The notes under the pieces were generated by a model, which made no database searches, was not told where the DNA came from, and saw nothing but the letters and a program-made list of their open reading frames with translations. A stretch of DNA of 64,000 bases, taken from the NCBI GenBank assembly GCA_947626355.1, contig CANQRV010000003.1, positions 40,970-104,969 on the forward strand, read 5' to 3'. The stretch's first letter is position 1. Every line of letters starts with the position of its first letter. Below are positions 6,627-15,682 of this stretch, piece after piece. The position numbers and the translations under genes were made by a program. The stretch comes from an uncultured Muribaculaceae bacterium (lineage in GTDB: Bacteria > Bacteroidota > Bacteroidia > Bacteroidales > Muribaculaceae).

Positions 6627-9317
6627 TTATCTTATGTATTTCCTCATTTCGTTGCCGCTGCGGAGTATGTAGACACCCTTCGGGAGGGCCCGCAGCGAGC
6701 CTGCGTCAGCATCCTTCATGATGGTCGTGCCGTTGAGGTCTGTGACGTCCCAGCAAGTCGCAACCCTTGTTTCGGCGACTCCGGAGAGTCCTGTCACGAG
6801 GATGGTGGCGCTGGCACCTCCGCCGTCGGCGGCCGTCACCGTGATCTCGGCCTCTCCTTCGCCCGTCACGCTCACGATGCCGTTGTCGGCGCGGGCTATC
6901 GACGTGTGGTTGGAGGCCCATATAAGGCTCTTGTCGGTGGCGTATTCCGGACTCACAACGACGTCGACGCTCACTTCCGTGCCTTCTACGGCTTCTATCT
7001 CAGTCGGGGTGAGCGAGATGCTCTCCACCTGCACTTTAACGCCACGGGCTACGGCATGTCCTTCGGTGCCGTTGGCGGTTGTGGCGGTGATGATGCATTC
7101 ACCCTGACTGCGGGCTGTCAGGATTCCAGTGTCGTCGACTTCGATGACGGTCGGGTCTGACGACGACCAGATGAGCTCGCGCCCAATGGCGTCGGCCGGT
7201 TCGATGGCTGCCTGAAGGGTAGCCGTGTAGCCCAGCGGCACATCGACAGGATCGGGAGTGAGTGTGACGCTTGCGGGAAGCGGGCGCACGAAGATGTCGG
7301 CTGTGGCGGTGACGCCGTTTACGGTAGTGGCCGTGAGTGTCGTCTGGCCGTTGGCATGGGCCGTGAGGCGGCCGCCGTCAACAGTGGCCACATTGGGATC
7401 GCTGCTGCTCCATGTCAGCGTCTTGTCGGCCGCTGTCTCCGGCCATACCGTGGCTGTGATTACGCCGTCGCAGCCGGGAGAGGTCTCGATGTGATAGTCG
7501 GATAAGATGACGCGCGACGGCTGCGCGGGCTCATAGACGTATATGGTCGTGGCCGGCGTGATATGTCGTCCGGCCTTGTCGGCCAGACATATCACCAGCT
7601 GTCCGGGAGACTCCACATGCTCGAAAGGTATAAATATCTCTCTGCTCTCGCCTTCGGCCAGCGCCACTTCGGCGGTGGATTTCACTGCCGGCCCCTCTCC
7701 CGTCAGGTCGATGACGGAGACCGTGCCGTTGTAGCGGGCGCCGGAGGCGGTGACTGTCGTTGATACTCCGCCCCTGGAGTCCTGTTCGGCAAACATGGTG
7801 TTGGAGGCGCTGAGCGGCGACGGGCCCCGGCTGTCGCCCTGTGAGGCGTCGATATTGCCGTCGGCATCTATTGTAATCAGAATATCTGACTGGCGCCCGG
7901 CGCCAACTGCCACATCGTGCCATGCTCCGTCGATGATTACGGCCGGCCCTCCCCGGTAGGTGCCTTCGGGGAGGGAGTTTACCGGTATGCCTACCTCATA
8001 AGAGTTTATGCCCGAAGGAATCGCCGCGTCGGTCATCCCTGCGAGGGTGGTCTCCGACGACGCCTGATAATACTTTATCAGCCCGTTGCCGAAGACCTTC
8101 AGTCCTGGCGTGAACGTATGCGGGACAAACGAGTAATTGGCCAGCCCGGTGCGTGATATGGCGATGTCCACTGTCCTGCCGACGGCCCATGGCGAAGTGC
8201 CGGGGGTAGTGAAGTCTCCGGTGCAGAGGATCTCGGGCATCGGCGCGACAGCGGGGGAGAGGGGTGAAATGCCGGTGACGGCTATCTGGTTGGAGCGGAA
8301 ATCCTGGTCGCCGGAGCCGTCGTCGTGTTGCGGAGCGAGGCGTGTGAGGTTGTAGTATCCGTCGGCAGAGCCGTCCCATCCCCAGTTGATGTGGAAGAGG
8401 CCCTCTCTGTAACCGTCGCAGACGAAAGCGTGTGCCTCCTGGCCGGATGTGCCGCAATAGAGCACAGGACGTCCGGAGGATATCTCATCGTATATCATGG
8501 TCTCCCACTCATGGGTGTTGTGGTAGTCGCGTCTTCTGGCGCGGCAGCCGTCTCCGTATCCGAAGAATTGTTGCAGGGCCACTGCCGTGCGTTCGGCATA
8601 GGTGGCGCTGACGGTGGTGCCGAATCGCATATCGACGCTCGCGGCGCAGGCATACATCAGGCGGGCGACGGCATGGTCTGCCTCGGAGTCTCCGGTGCTG
8701 AACGCTCCGGCATACACGTTCTGCATCACGTCCCAGTCGAGGGGTATTGTGTCGAAGTCGGTGGCGACCGGTGTCGAGCCCCATCGGTAGGAGTGGCTTC
8801 CCGAGCCGTGTTCAGCGGGGTGGCGGTATCTGTTCATGATCTGCGCCATGGCGGTGGCCACACATCCGGTGTATGTCCGGATGCTGTCCACCAGGGGGCA
8901 GAGCAGGTTGTAGGGTGTGTCCTGTCCCCAGCGGGTGTATAGCATCGGCTCAATAGAGGGCCATCCGGTCTCTACGCTTTCCGCAGGGGTGTGGTTTGGC
9001 GCGTCGGCATAGCTTTCGAGCAGTGCCCTGGCGGCAGGCGGCAAGGCGCTGTAGTCGCCATGCTCGGCGATGGCCAGAAGGAAAGGCTGCGGGGTATCGG
9101 CTGAGACTACCGCGAAACCGTCGCCACCGGCGCGCTGCCACACCTGATATGCCGGAAGGCCGCTTCCGTGCGTTTTAGCCACATCCGCGAGTTCCCATCG
9201 GGCGGAGTCTGCGTGCGGGCCGGTCCATTGAGTCAACACCCGGGGAATTTCGGGTGGCGAGGCGCCCGCCATACTGATGATGGCTGCCGCTGTAAGGATC
9301 GATGATATCTTTCTCAT
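6627..9317 (-). CDS. Secreted C10 family cysteine peptidase with Ig-like (BIG2) repeats and C-terminal sorting-like segment
   Basis: The 896-residue protein begins with a signal peptide (about 1-20). The prodomain is followed by a streptopain-type catalytic domain: Cys152 in TGCVATAMAQIM and His296 in QEAHAFVCDGY, with the HINWGWDGSADGYY block after it. Three repeats of about 80 residues between about 600 and 850 share the pattern WSSSDPxVxxVDxxGxLTA, the BIG2 bacterial Ig-like fold. The last 45 residues (DLNGTTIMKDA, LPKGVYILRSGNE) resemble a type IX secretion C-terminal domain. It probably acts as a surface or secreted protease. It lies 12 bp after folC on the same strand. Confidence 0.92.
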   Translation of the reverse strand: MRKISSILTAAAIISMAGASPPEIPRVLTQWTGPHADSARWELADVAKTHGSGLPAYQVWQRAGGDGFAVVSADTPQPFLLAIAEHGDYSALPPAARALLESYADAPNHTPAESVETGWPSIEPMLYTRWGQDTPYNLLCPLVDSIRTYTGCVATAMAQIMNRYRHPAEHGSGSHSYRWGSTPVATDFDTIPLDWDVMQNVYAGAFSTGDSEADHAVARLMYACAASVDMRFGTTVSATYAERTAVALQQFFGYGDGCRARRRDYHNTHEWETMIYDEISSGRPVLYCGTSGQEAHAFVCDGYREGLFHINWGWDGSADGYYNLTRLAPQHDDGSGDQDFRSNQIAVTGISPLSPAVAPMPEILCTGDFTTPGTSPWAVGRTVDIAISRTGLANYSFVPHTFTPGLKVFGNGLIKYYQASSETTLAGMTDAAIPSGINSYEVGIPVNSLPEGTYRGGPAVIIDGAWHDVAVGAGRQSDILITIDADGNIDASQGDSRGPSPLSASNTMFAEQDSRGGVSTTVTASGARYNGTVSVIDLTGEGPAVKSTAEVALAEGESREIFIPFEHVESPGQLVICLADKAGRHITPATTIYVYEPAQPSRVILSDYHIETSPGCDGVITATVWPETAADKTLTWSSSDPNVATVDGGRLTAHANGQTTLTATTVNGVTATADIFVRPLPASVTLTPDPVDVPLGYTATLQAAIEPADAIGRELIWSSSDPTVIEVDDTGILTARSQGECIITATTANGTEGHAVARGVKVQVESISLTPTEIEAVEGTEVSVDVVVSPEYATDKSLIWASNHTSIARADNGIVSVTGEGEAEITVTAADGGGASATILVTGLSGVAETRVATCWDVTDLNGTTIMKDADAGSLRALPKGVYILRSGNEMRKYIR

Positions 9318-9329
9318 TTCATGGTCGTA

Positions 9330-10694
9330 TTATCGGTCACATTCTTTCGGTCGCGAGGCGAGATAGTCGGCCACTATGAATGTGGATCCTCCCACATACA
9401 CTATATCGTCGGTAGAGGTGGCGGCGCGTGCGGCCTTGAAGGCGGTGGCCACATCGGGATAGGCAGTGGCTTTCAGGCCGCGGTTGCTGAAGTAGGGCAG
9501 GAGCCGGTCGACGGGTAGCGCCCTCGGTATCGATGCGTTGGTGAGGTAGTAGGTGGCGTCTTCCGGTAAGAGCCCGATGATGTGCTCGATGTCTTTGTCG
9601 GCCACGAAGCCGATTACCATACGCAGGGCGGCTTCGGGGTCTTTCTCCCTGCGCCGGGCGAGCACTCGGGCGAGCTGCGCCATGTTGTAGCGTACTCCGG
9701 CCTCGTTGTGGCCGGTGTCGGCGATTACGAGTGGATTCCGCTCCATCACTTCCCAGCGCCCGTGCAGCCCGGTGAGCTCCGTGACGTGGCTGAGTCCCTC
9801 CATGATGTCGGCGTCGTCGATGGCGATGCCGGCGCCCCTCATGGCCTCCACGGCGTGGAGCACTGTGTTGATGTTCTTCGTCTGGTAGTCGCCTGCCAGC
9901 GGCACGTCGAAGCGGAGTCCGGTCGTGGTGCTGCATGTCCATCCCGCGCATGCGTCGTCTTCCACTGCTGTGGCGAGTAGCGGCTGGTCTTCCGCGAAGG
10001 TTATCGGCGCGCCGGTCTCGGCGGCTTTGCCCTCGAACACCTCACGGACCTCATCCTCGGCCTCGCCGATCACCACCGGTATGCCCGGCTTGATGATTCC
10101 CGCCTTCTCGGCGGCGATCCTGGGCAGCGTGTCGCCTAAGAACTGCATATGGTCGGGGGAGATGTTGGTGATCACGCACACCTCCGGGGTGATGATGTTG
10201 GTGGAGTCGAGTCTGCCGCCCATGCCCACCTCGATCACGGCGTAGTCCACGCCGCAGCGGGCAAACCAGTCGAAGGCCATGATCATGGTGAGCTCGAAAA
10301 ACGACGGATGGCCGTCGTAGCCGCATGCGCGCCATTGCTCCACGAAGTGTGTCACCTCCTCCTCCGGTATCATCTCCCCGTTGACGCGGATGCGCTCGCG
10401 GAAGTCGATGAGGTGGGGCGAGGTGTAGAGCCCTGTCTTGTAGCCGTGGCGCTGGAGGATGGCTGCCAGCGAGTGGGATGTTGAGCCCTTGCCGTTGGTG
10501 CCTCCCACGTGGATCGACTTGAATTTCCTGTGGGGATGGCCGAAGTGGCTGTCGAGGCGCAGGCTGGTGTCGAGTCCGGGCTTGTAGGCCGCGGCTCCCA
10601 CACGCGAGAACATGGGGAGCTGGCGGTAGAGGTATTGGAGCGACTCCCCGTATCGGCTGCGGGGAGTCTCGTTGCTGTCGGTTTTCATTGTCAT
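9330..10694 (-). CDS. folC: Bifunctional folylpolyglutamate synthase/dihydrofolate synthase
   Basis: The 454-residue enzyme carries the Mur-ligase-type ATP-binding loop GGTNGKGSTSHSLA near residues 64-77, the central block YAVIEVGMGGRLDSTN, TNISPDHMQFLG and the C-terminal ligase domain with ADTGHNEAGVRYN. It adds glutamate to dihydropteroate and to reduced folates in the cytosol. Two starts lie three codons apart at the N-terminus (MTMKTD); the first is used. It follows the chromate transporter pair by 28 bp and could be in the same transcript. Confidence 0.95.
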   Translation of the reverse strand: MTMKTDSNETPRSRYGESLQYLYRQLPMFSRVGAAAYKPGLDTSLRLDSHFGHPHRKFKSIHVGGTNGKGSTSHSLAAILQRHGYKTGLYTSPHLIDFRERIRVNGEMIPEEEVTHFVEQWRACGYDGHPSFFELTMIMAFDWFARCGVDYAVIEVGMGGRLDSTNIITPEVCVITNISPDHMQFLGDTLPRIAAEKAGIIKPGIPVVIGEAEDEVREVFEGKAAETGAPITFAEDQPLLATAVEDDACAGWTCSTTTGLRFDVPLAGDYQTKNINTVLHAVEAMRGAGIAIDDADIMEGLSHVTELTGLHGRWEVMERNPLVIADTGHNEAGVRYNMAQLARVLARRREKDPEAALRMVIGFVADKDIEHIIGLLPEDATYYLTNASIPRALPVDRLLPYFSNRGLKATAYPDVATAFKAARAATSTDDIVYVGGSTFIVADYLASRPKECDR

Positions 10695-10722
10695 GTCTGT
10701 TATGAATGGGCCGGAAATGTGG

Positions 10723-11331
10723 TCACAGCCCGTATATTATGTATCCGGCTATGCCGGCGAGTATTATCACGAGGATAGGATGCGGCTTGATCTTCTTTCC
10801 CTTCCATGGAATGGGAAAGAAAACGAGGCAGAAGGCCGCGGCGCAGATGATGATGTTGGTGACGAGCTGCCACGTTTTTCCCTGGGGGTTGAAGTTGGCG
10901 GCGTTCATCAGCATTATCGCCGCGGAGGCTATCAGGCCCACCACTACAGGGCGCAGCCCCGCGAAGACGGCCTTCACGGCTCCGCTCTCGTTGTGGCGCC
11001 GGATGATATGGGAGGTCTTGAGCACGAGGATGAAGCTCGGCACGGTCACGGCCAGAGTGCAGAGGCAGCTGCCGAGTATGCCCCAGTAGAAGGCGCTGAA
11101 GGCGGGGTCGACGTGCCCTGGCGCCACATATCCTATGTATGTGGCGGAGTTGATGCCTATGGGGCCGGGGGTCATCTGCGAGATAGCCACTATGTCGGTA
11201 AACATAGTCTCGGAGATCCAGCCGGGTTCCACCACGGCCTTCTCCACGAGCGAGAGCATGGCGTAGCCTCCGCCGAAGCCGAAGATGCCTATCTTGACGT
11301 AGGCCCAGATGAGCTGTAGATATATGTTCAT
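10723..11331 (-). CDS. Chromate transporter, half-size subunit (second gene of pair)
   Basis: The 202-residue membrane protein has the CHR domain signature near its start (IGIFGFGGGYAMLSLVEK) and AISQMTPGPIGINSATYIG, with about six hydrophobic segments. Full-length ChrA proteins contain two such halves; here they are separate genes with a 4-bp overlap, a short-chain pair that probably works as a heterodimer. Substrate is not certain: the family exports chromate in some bacteria, but in gut anaerobes the real substrate may be another oxyanion. Confidence 0.9.
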   Translation of the reverse strand: MNIYLQLIWAYVKIGIFGFGGGYAMLSLVEKAVVEPGWISETMFTDIVAISQMTPGPIGINSATYIGYVAPGHVDPAFSAFYWGILGSCLCTLAVTVPSFILVLKTSHIIRRHNESGAVKAVFAGLRPVVVGLIASAAIMLMNAANFNPQGKTWQLVTNIIICAAAFCLVFFPIPWKGKKIKPHPILVIILAGIAGYIIYGL

Positions 11332-11948
11332 GGCTTGTCGTTGTCAGGGTTGTGCTTCGGGCGTCGGTGTGTCGGAATCCACCAGGAGGCGAATCCGCCG
11401 GCGGCGCCGAGTATTATGTAGAGTATGGGGTTGGATACGAAGCCGAGGTCGAGCGAGATCATGGCGGCCACTGCCAGAGGAATCCATATCGTGTATCGGT
11501 TGAGGCGCGCGGCCTTTGCCGAGGTGATCACCGGGGCGATGATGAGCGCCACGACTGCCGGACGTATCCCCATGAAGACCGACGATATCACATGGTTGTT
11601 CTTGATGATGTCGGGAGTCAGGAAGATGGCGATGGCGAGGATGATGAGGAAGGAGGGAAGCATGGTGCCGAGGGCGGCCACGATACTGCCGCTGGTGCCT
11701 TTCAGCTTGTCGCCGACGGCTGTGGAGATGTTCACGGCGAGTATGCCCGGCAGCGACTGGGCGATGGCCAGCAGGTCGAGGAAGTCGTCGCGCCTGATCC
11801 AGTGGTGGCGGTCTACTATCTCGCGCTCGATGATTGAGATCATGGCCCAGCCTCCTCCGAAGGTGAATGCGCCGATCTTGAAAAAAGAGGAGAAAAGCTG
11901 CCAATAGATGTTGGCAGCTTTTTTTGCAGGTTGTATATCCGGTTGCAT
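11328..11948 (-). CDS. Chromate transporter, half-size subunit (first gene of pair)
   Basis: The 206-residue protein is the partner half: KIGAFTFGGGWAMISIIERE near residues 24-43 and AIAQSLPGILAVNISTAVG near 67-85 repeat the CHR signature of its neighbour with sequence differences, so this is a paralogous half rather than a recent duplicate. It begins 45 bp after cydB on the same strand and overlaps the next half by 4 bp, which suggests coupled translation. Confidence 0.9.
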   Translation of the reverse strand: MQPDIQPAKKAANIYWQLFSSFFKIGAFTFGGGWAMISIIEREIVDRHHWIRRDDFLDLLAIAQSLPGILAVNISTAVGDKLKGTSGSIVAALGTMLPSFLIILAIAIFLTPDIIKNNHVISSVFMGIRPAVVALIIAPVITSAKAARLNRYTIWIPLAVAAMISLDLGFVSNPILYIILGAAGGFASWWIPTHRRPKHNPDNDKP

Positions 11949-11993
11949 ACGAGTGGGTGTCGGCGGGAAGCAGCGCGCTCCCCGCCGTTGGTG

Positions 11994-13145
11994 TCAGTAT
12001 TTGTGGGTTGTTGTCTCGATCTCCTCGGGTGTGAGTTTGCGCCGGTCCATGGCGTGCCATACGTAGGCTATGTAGGCCACCACGAAAGGTACGCATATCG
12101 ACACCCAGCTCATCACCTCGAGGGTGAACTGCGAGGAGGAGGCGTTGCGTATGGTGAGCGAGCTGGCGGGGTCCTGGAGAGAGGGGTAGAATGCGGTGTC
12201 GCCGTATCCCGCCACCCAGAAGAGGGAGGCCACCACCAGGAATGTGCCGGTGCCTGTCAGCCAGATACCCTTGGTGTAACGGCTGGCGAAGACGCTGCGC
12301 AGCAGCCCTGTGAGCACGAGCACGACGCCCAGGAGCAGAGCCGCTCCGGCCCACCACATGCTGATGTAGTTGTGGAGGTATTTGTAGGGAGCGGGCGTCG
12401 CGCAGACCGTGAAGTCGGCGTTGGTGGTCACGTCGTAGCCGGTGGCGGTAAGCAGCATTGCGAGAAACCACAGGAAGAACACCACGAAGATGCCGCCGTT
12501 GATGAGCGCCTTGGCCTTTAGCGCGGCGAAGAAGTCCTTGTCGTCGGTGATGTTGTTCATCATGTAGAGGCATGCCTGGGTGCGGGCCAGGAAAAGCACG
12601 GCCACGCCGAGGATGAGGTTTTTCCAGTTGAAGATGGCCTCGAAGCCGTGGGTGGAGACCCATTTGGAGATCACGGGCGAGCCGTTGTCGAGCAGGCTGC
12701 CGCGCGACACGCTGAATTCTGCGCCGAAGAAGAACATCGATACGGCCACGCCGAGCAGCACGCATCCCACGCATCCGTTGATCCAGAGGAAGATGTCGTA
12801 GGTGCGGGTGCCGTAGACGTTGCCGTGCTTGTTGCGGTATTCATAGCTCACGGCCTGGAGTATGAAGCTGAAGAGGATCAGCACCCAGAGCCAGTAGGCT
12901 CCGCCGAAGCTCGTGGAGTAGAAGAGGGGGAAAGAGGCGAAGAAGGCTCCGCCGAACACCACGAGGGTGGTGAACGTGAGCTCCCATTTGCGGCCCATGC
13001 TGTTGACTATCAGGTCGCGGCGTGTCTGGTTGGCGGCGCCGAGAATCATGGTCTGCCCTCCCTGCACAAAAAGCAGGAACACTAAGAGCCCTCCCAGTAC
13101 GGAGATGAGGAGCCACCAGTAGTTTTGAAGATATTCGAGTGTCAT
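11994..13145 (-). CDS. cydB: Cytochrome bd ubiquinol oxidase subunit II
   Basis: The 383-residue polytopic protein matches CydB: VFLLFVQGGQTMILGAANQTRRDLIVNSMGRKWE at the start corresponds to the GG-Q-rich first helix of the family, and the C-terminus has YIAYVWHAMDRRKLTPEE. CydB partners CydA in the membrane; CydA holds the hemes. The gene starts 3 bp after cydA, so the two are one transcript with the DUF4492 gene. Oxidases of this type let strict gut anaerobes use nanomolar oxygen. Confidence 0.94.
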   Translation of the reverse strand: MTLEYLQNYWWLLISVLGGLLVFLLFVQGGQTMILGAANQTRRDLIVNSMGRKWELTFTTLVVFGGAFFASFPLFYSTSFGGAYWLWVLILFSFILQAVSYEYRNKHGNVYGTRTYDIFLWINGCVGCVLLGVAVSMFFFGAEFSVSRGSLLDNGSPVISKWVSTHGFEAIFNWKNLILGVAVLFLARTQACLYMMNNITDDKDFFAALKAKALINGGIFVVFFLWFLAMLLTATGYDVTTNADFTVCATPAPYKYLHNYISMWWAGAALLLGVVLVLTGLLRSVFASRYTKGIWLTGTGTFLVVASLFWVAGYGDTAFYPSLQDPASSLTIRNASSSQFTLEVMSWVSICVPFVVAYIAYVWHAMDRRKLTPEEIETTTHKY

Positions 13146-13148
13146 GAC

Positions 13149-14717
13149 TTAATGTGCGTTATCGGTTTCTAAATTCCTGTCAGTTCCTTTTTTGATCTGC
13201 TTCACCATGATGCTGACCTCAGCCACCAGAAGCACGGTGAAGATGAGGGCGAAGAGCCAGAAGGTGGTGATCACCGATGCCGAGGAGATCTCGGAGATGG
13301 CGGCGCGGGTAGGCAGGAGGTCCTGCACGGTCCAGGGCTGGCGTCCTACTTCGGCCACTACCCATCCGGCCTCCGAGCATATCCACATCAGCGGCACCGA
13401 CACGATGGCTATCCACTTTATCCAGCGGGCCCTGTCGAGCAGCTTCGTGCGGTAGACGAGGAAGAGCACCACGATGTAGAAAAGGAGGAAATAGCTGCCG
13501 AGTATCACCATCACGCGGAAGCTGTAGAAGGTGACGCCCACAGGGGGTATCGCCTCGTCGACGGAGTTGAAGTAGCCGTAGCCGAAGTAGCGGTAGTTCT
13601 TCTCCAGCTCGGTCTGGGCGGCGGCCATGCCGGCGGTGTCGCCGGTGGCGCGTGCCTTGTCGTAGTCGCGCAGCGCGGCGTGGCTGAGCTTGCCGAGGCG
13701 TATGCGCTCGGCATAGCCCACGGTGTTGATGGTGTCGCCGTTGCTGTCGATGTCCACACCTTCTATGATGTCGGCGATGCCCGGCACGAAGGCGTGGATG
13801 TCATGGCGTGCCAGCAGCGAGAGGCCGTAGGGGAGCTCGATGTCGAAGAGGTATGGCTTCTCGCCGTTGTCCCAGCGCTTGTCGGGATTCGGGATGCCGA
13901 CGGCCACGATGCCCTGCTCCTTCTGCCCGTTGTAGAGCCCCTCCATGGCGGCGAGCTTCATGGGCTGGTGTCTGGCCACGGCCACTGCGGAGCCGTCGCC
14001 GGTGTACATGGTGAGCAGCAGGCCCACGAGCCCTGTCCAGGCGCCCGTCTTTATGGAGCGGATGGCGAAGGGGCGGTTGGAGTCGCGCAGCAGAAACCAG
14101 CAGCTCACGCCGATCACGAAGACGCCGGCGAGGGCCCAGCCGCTGAAGGTGGCGTGGAAGAATTTATTGACGGCGATCGTGGAGAAGAGCGCCCAGAAGT
14201 TGTCCATCACGTTGCGCATCTGCGCCGGGTCGAACTCGGTGCCGGCGGGATACTGCATCCATGCGTTGGCCACGAGGATCCAGAGCGCGGAGATCGAGGC
14301 TCCGATGCAGGTGAGCCATGTGGCGGCGAGGTGGAACTTCGGGCCCACCTTGCCCCATCCGAAAAACATCACGGCCACGAAGGTGGATTCCATGAAGAAG
14401 GCGAGCAGCCCTTCGATGGCCAGCGGGGCGCCGAAGATGTCGCCCACAAACCATGAGTAGTTGCTCCAGTTGGTGCCGAACTCGAACTCGAGGATGATGC
14501 CGGTGGCCACTCCGATGGCGAAGTTGATGCCGAAGAGCGTCATCCAGAATTTCGTCGCTGCCAGCCAGCTCTGGCTGCGGGTGCGCAGATAGATGGTCTC
14601 CATGATGGCCACTATGAGCGAGAGGCCCAGGGTCAGCGGCACAAAGAGCCAGTGATAGATGGCCGTGAGCGCGAATTGCCATCGCGACCAGTCAACTACC
14701 GTCATTAAATCATTCAT
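13149..14717 (-). CDS. cydA: Cytochrome bd ubiquinol oxidase subunit I
   Basis: The 522-residue protein has the CydA heme and quinol sites: His22 in AIYHWLFVPLTLG (a b595/d ligand region), the FGINFAIGVATGIILEFEFG helix, and the conserved GRQPWTVQDLLPTRAAIS near residues 450-467. The region between residues 255 and 380, where the quinol Q-loop lies, contains charged, loop-like sequence. It oxidises quinol and reduces oxygen at the inner membrane. A second in-frame ATG is four codons downstream; the first gives the usual N-terminus. Confidence 0.95.
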   Translation of the reverse strand: MNDLMTVVDWSRWQFALTAIYHWLFVPLTLGLSLIVAIMETIYLRTRSQSWLAATKFWMTLFGINFAIGVATGIILEFEFGTNWSNYSWFVGDIFGAPLAIEGLLAFFMESTFVAVMFFGWGKVGPKFHLAATWLTCIGASISALWILVANAWMQYPAGTEFDPAQMRNVMDNFWALFSTIAVNKFFHATFSGWALAGVFVIGVSCWFLLRDSNRPFAIRSIKTGAWTGLVGLLLTMYTGDGSAVAVARHQPMKLAAMEGLYNGQKEQGIVAVGIPNPDKRWDNGEKPYLFDIELPYGLSLLARHDIHAFVPGIADIIEGVDIDSNGDTINTVGYAERIRLGKLSHAALRDYDKARATGDTAGMAAAQTELEKNYRYFGYGYFNSVDEAIPPVGVTFYSFRVMVILGSYFLLFYIVVLFLVYRTKLLDRARWIKWIAIVSVPLMWICSEAGWVVAEVGRQPWTVQDLLPTRAAISEISSASVITTFWLFALIFTVLLVAEVSIMVKQIKKGTDRNLETDNAH

Positions 14718-14769
14718 AATATGGTTAAGTGTTTAAGTTTGTTGATTTATTTTAGGGTCTCGCAGTGTC

Positions 14770-15018
14770 TCAGCGGGTGGTGAGCTCGTGTCTCACGTGG
14801 GCGGCGCGCTCCTCGTCGCTGTCGAAGTCGCGCTTGAGGATGTCGGGAAAGAAGAGCAGCCGCATCACCACGAAGAAGATGAAGAGCTTCATCAGGATGA
14901 TGAGCCAGAGGGTCTTCCCGACAGTCATCTGCCGGAATCCCTCGTAGTAGAAGCGCCACACCCGCAGCGGCAGGCTTTCCCTCTCTTTAGTCCGTGTGTC
15001 GTCGGATGCCGGATTCAT
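14770..15018 (-). CDS. DUF4492 domain-containing membrane protein beside cydA
   Basis: From ATG 15018 the product is 82 residues with one strong hydrophobic segment (LWLIILMKLFIFFVVMRLLF) and a charged tail containing LKRDFDSDEERAAHV. This is the DUF4492 family, found next to cydA in Bacteroidota and some Campylobacterota. It lies 52 bp before cydA and is likely a small accessory subunit or assembly partner of the bd oxidase, in the way of CydX, but that role is inferred. A TTG start at 15057 would add 13 residues. Confidence 0.85.
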   Translation of the reverse strand: MNPASDDTRTKERESLPLRVWRFYYEGFRQMTVGKTLWLIILMKLFIFFVVMRLLFFPDILKRDFDSDEERAAHVRHELTTR

Positions 15019-15023
15019 AAGGG

Positions 15024-15031
15024 CAAATTTA
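15024..15031 (-). promoter_or_regulatory. -7-like element directly before the DUF4492-cyd start
   Basis: The minus-strand bases TAAATTTG match TAnnTTTG and end only 5 bp before ATG 15018. If used, the transcript would be nearly leaderless. The -33 region is weak. Confidence 0.3.
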
Positions 15032-15144
15032 ACAACTTTTTTCAATTCCGCCGCCAATAAGTCGAAATTATTTGGATTTTCACCCGATTTTTTCCTTTCT
15101 TTGTTTTATTTCATCTTTTCGCGATATGTTTGTGGAAAAATGAT

Positions 15145-15152
15145 TACCTTTG
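15145..15152 (+). promoter_or_regulatory. -7 element for DUF4494-yggS, followed by a start-site hairpin
   Basis: TACCTTTG matches TAnnTTTG. The expected transcript start falls close to 15159, at the beginning of the perfect 7-bp stem at 15160-15177 (AATGCCG, CAGG loop, CGGCATT). The -33 element is poor. Confidence 0.45.
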
Positions 15153-15214
15153 TGCCTATAATGCCGCAGGCGGCATTCCCCGATTGTAATACATAAACTA
15201 ACCTCATTTGATAA

Positions 15215-15682
15215 ATGGCATTGTGGTTTGAGACTAAAGTGCGCTACGACAAAATGATGGAGAACGGCGCCGTCAAGAAAGTCAACGAGCCGTATCTCGT
15301 CGACGCACTCACTTTCACGGAGGCTGAGGCCCGTATTATCGAGGCCATCACCCCATTCATATCCGGCGAGTTCACCATCTCCGCCGTGAAAAAGACAAAG
15401 ATTTCAGAGATATTCTTCGACAGCCGCGACTCGGCCGACAGGTATTATATGGTGAAGGTCAATTTCGTCACCCTCGACGAGAAGAGCGGCGTCGAGAAGA
15501 AATCGGCTTCCTTCATCCTCGTGCAGGCCGGCTCGCTCACCGACGCCATCGCCGCCTTCGAGGAGGGAATGAAGGGCACGCTCGCCGACTATGAGATTGC
15601 ATCTGTGGCCGAGACTCCCCTGATGGATGTCTTCCCGCTCCAGCTTGATTCCACTTCATCCGCCGCCCCCGCCGAGTCATGA
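15215..15682 (+). CDS. DUF4494 domain-containing protein
   Basis: The 155-residue protein starts MALWFETKVRYDKMMENG and contains EPYLVDALTFTEAEARI and DRYYMVKVNFVTLDEKSG, the conserved blocks of DUF4494, a family restricted mostly to Bacteroidota. No signal peptide or membrane segment is visible, so it should be cytosolic. Its function is unknown. Its stop overlaps the yggS start by 4 bp (ATGA), which points to coupled expression with the PLP homeostasis protein. Confidence 0.88.
   Translation: MALWFETKVRYDKMMENGAVKKVNEPYLVDALTFTEAEARIIEAITPFISGEFTISAVKKTKISEIFFDSRDSADRYYMVKVNFVTLDEKSGVEKKSASFILVQAGSLTDAIAAFEEGMKGTLADYEIASVAETPLMDVFPLQLDSTSSAAPAES

Noticed and set aside
10723..11948. Chromate transporter split by a frameshift
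   Set aside because: Each half has its own start, both CHR signatures are complete, and the 4-bp overlap is the normal coupling junction; short-chain pairs are a known form of the family.
11344..12774. Open frame of 476 codons across cydB and the chromate transporter gene
   Set aside because: Arg/His/Pro-rich shadow frame spanning two well-supported genes in another frame.
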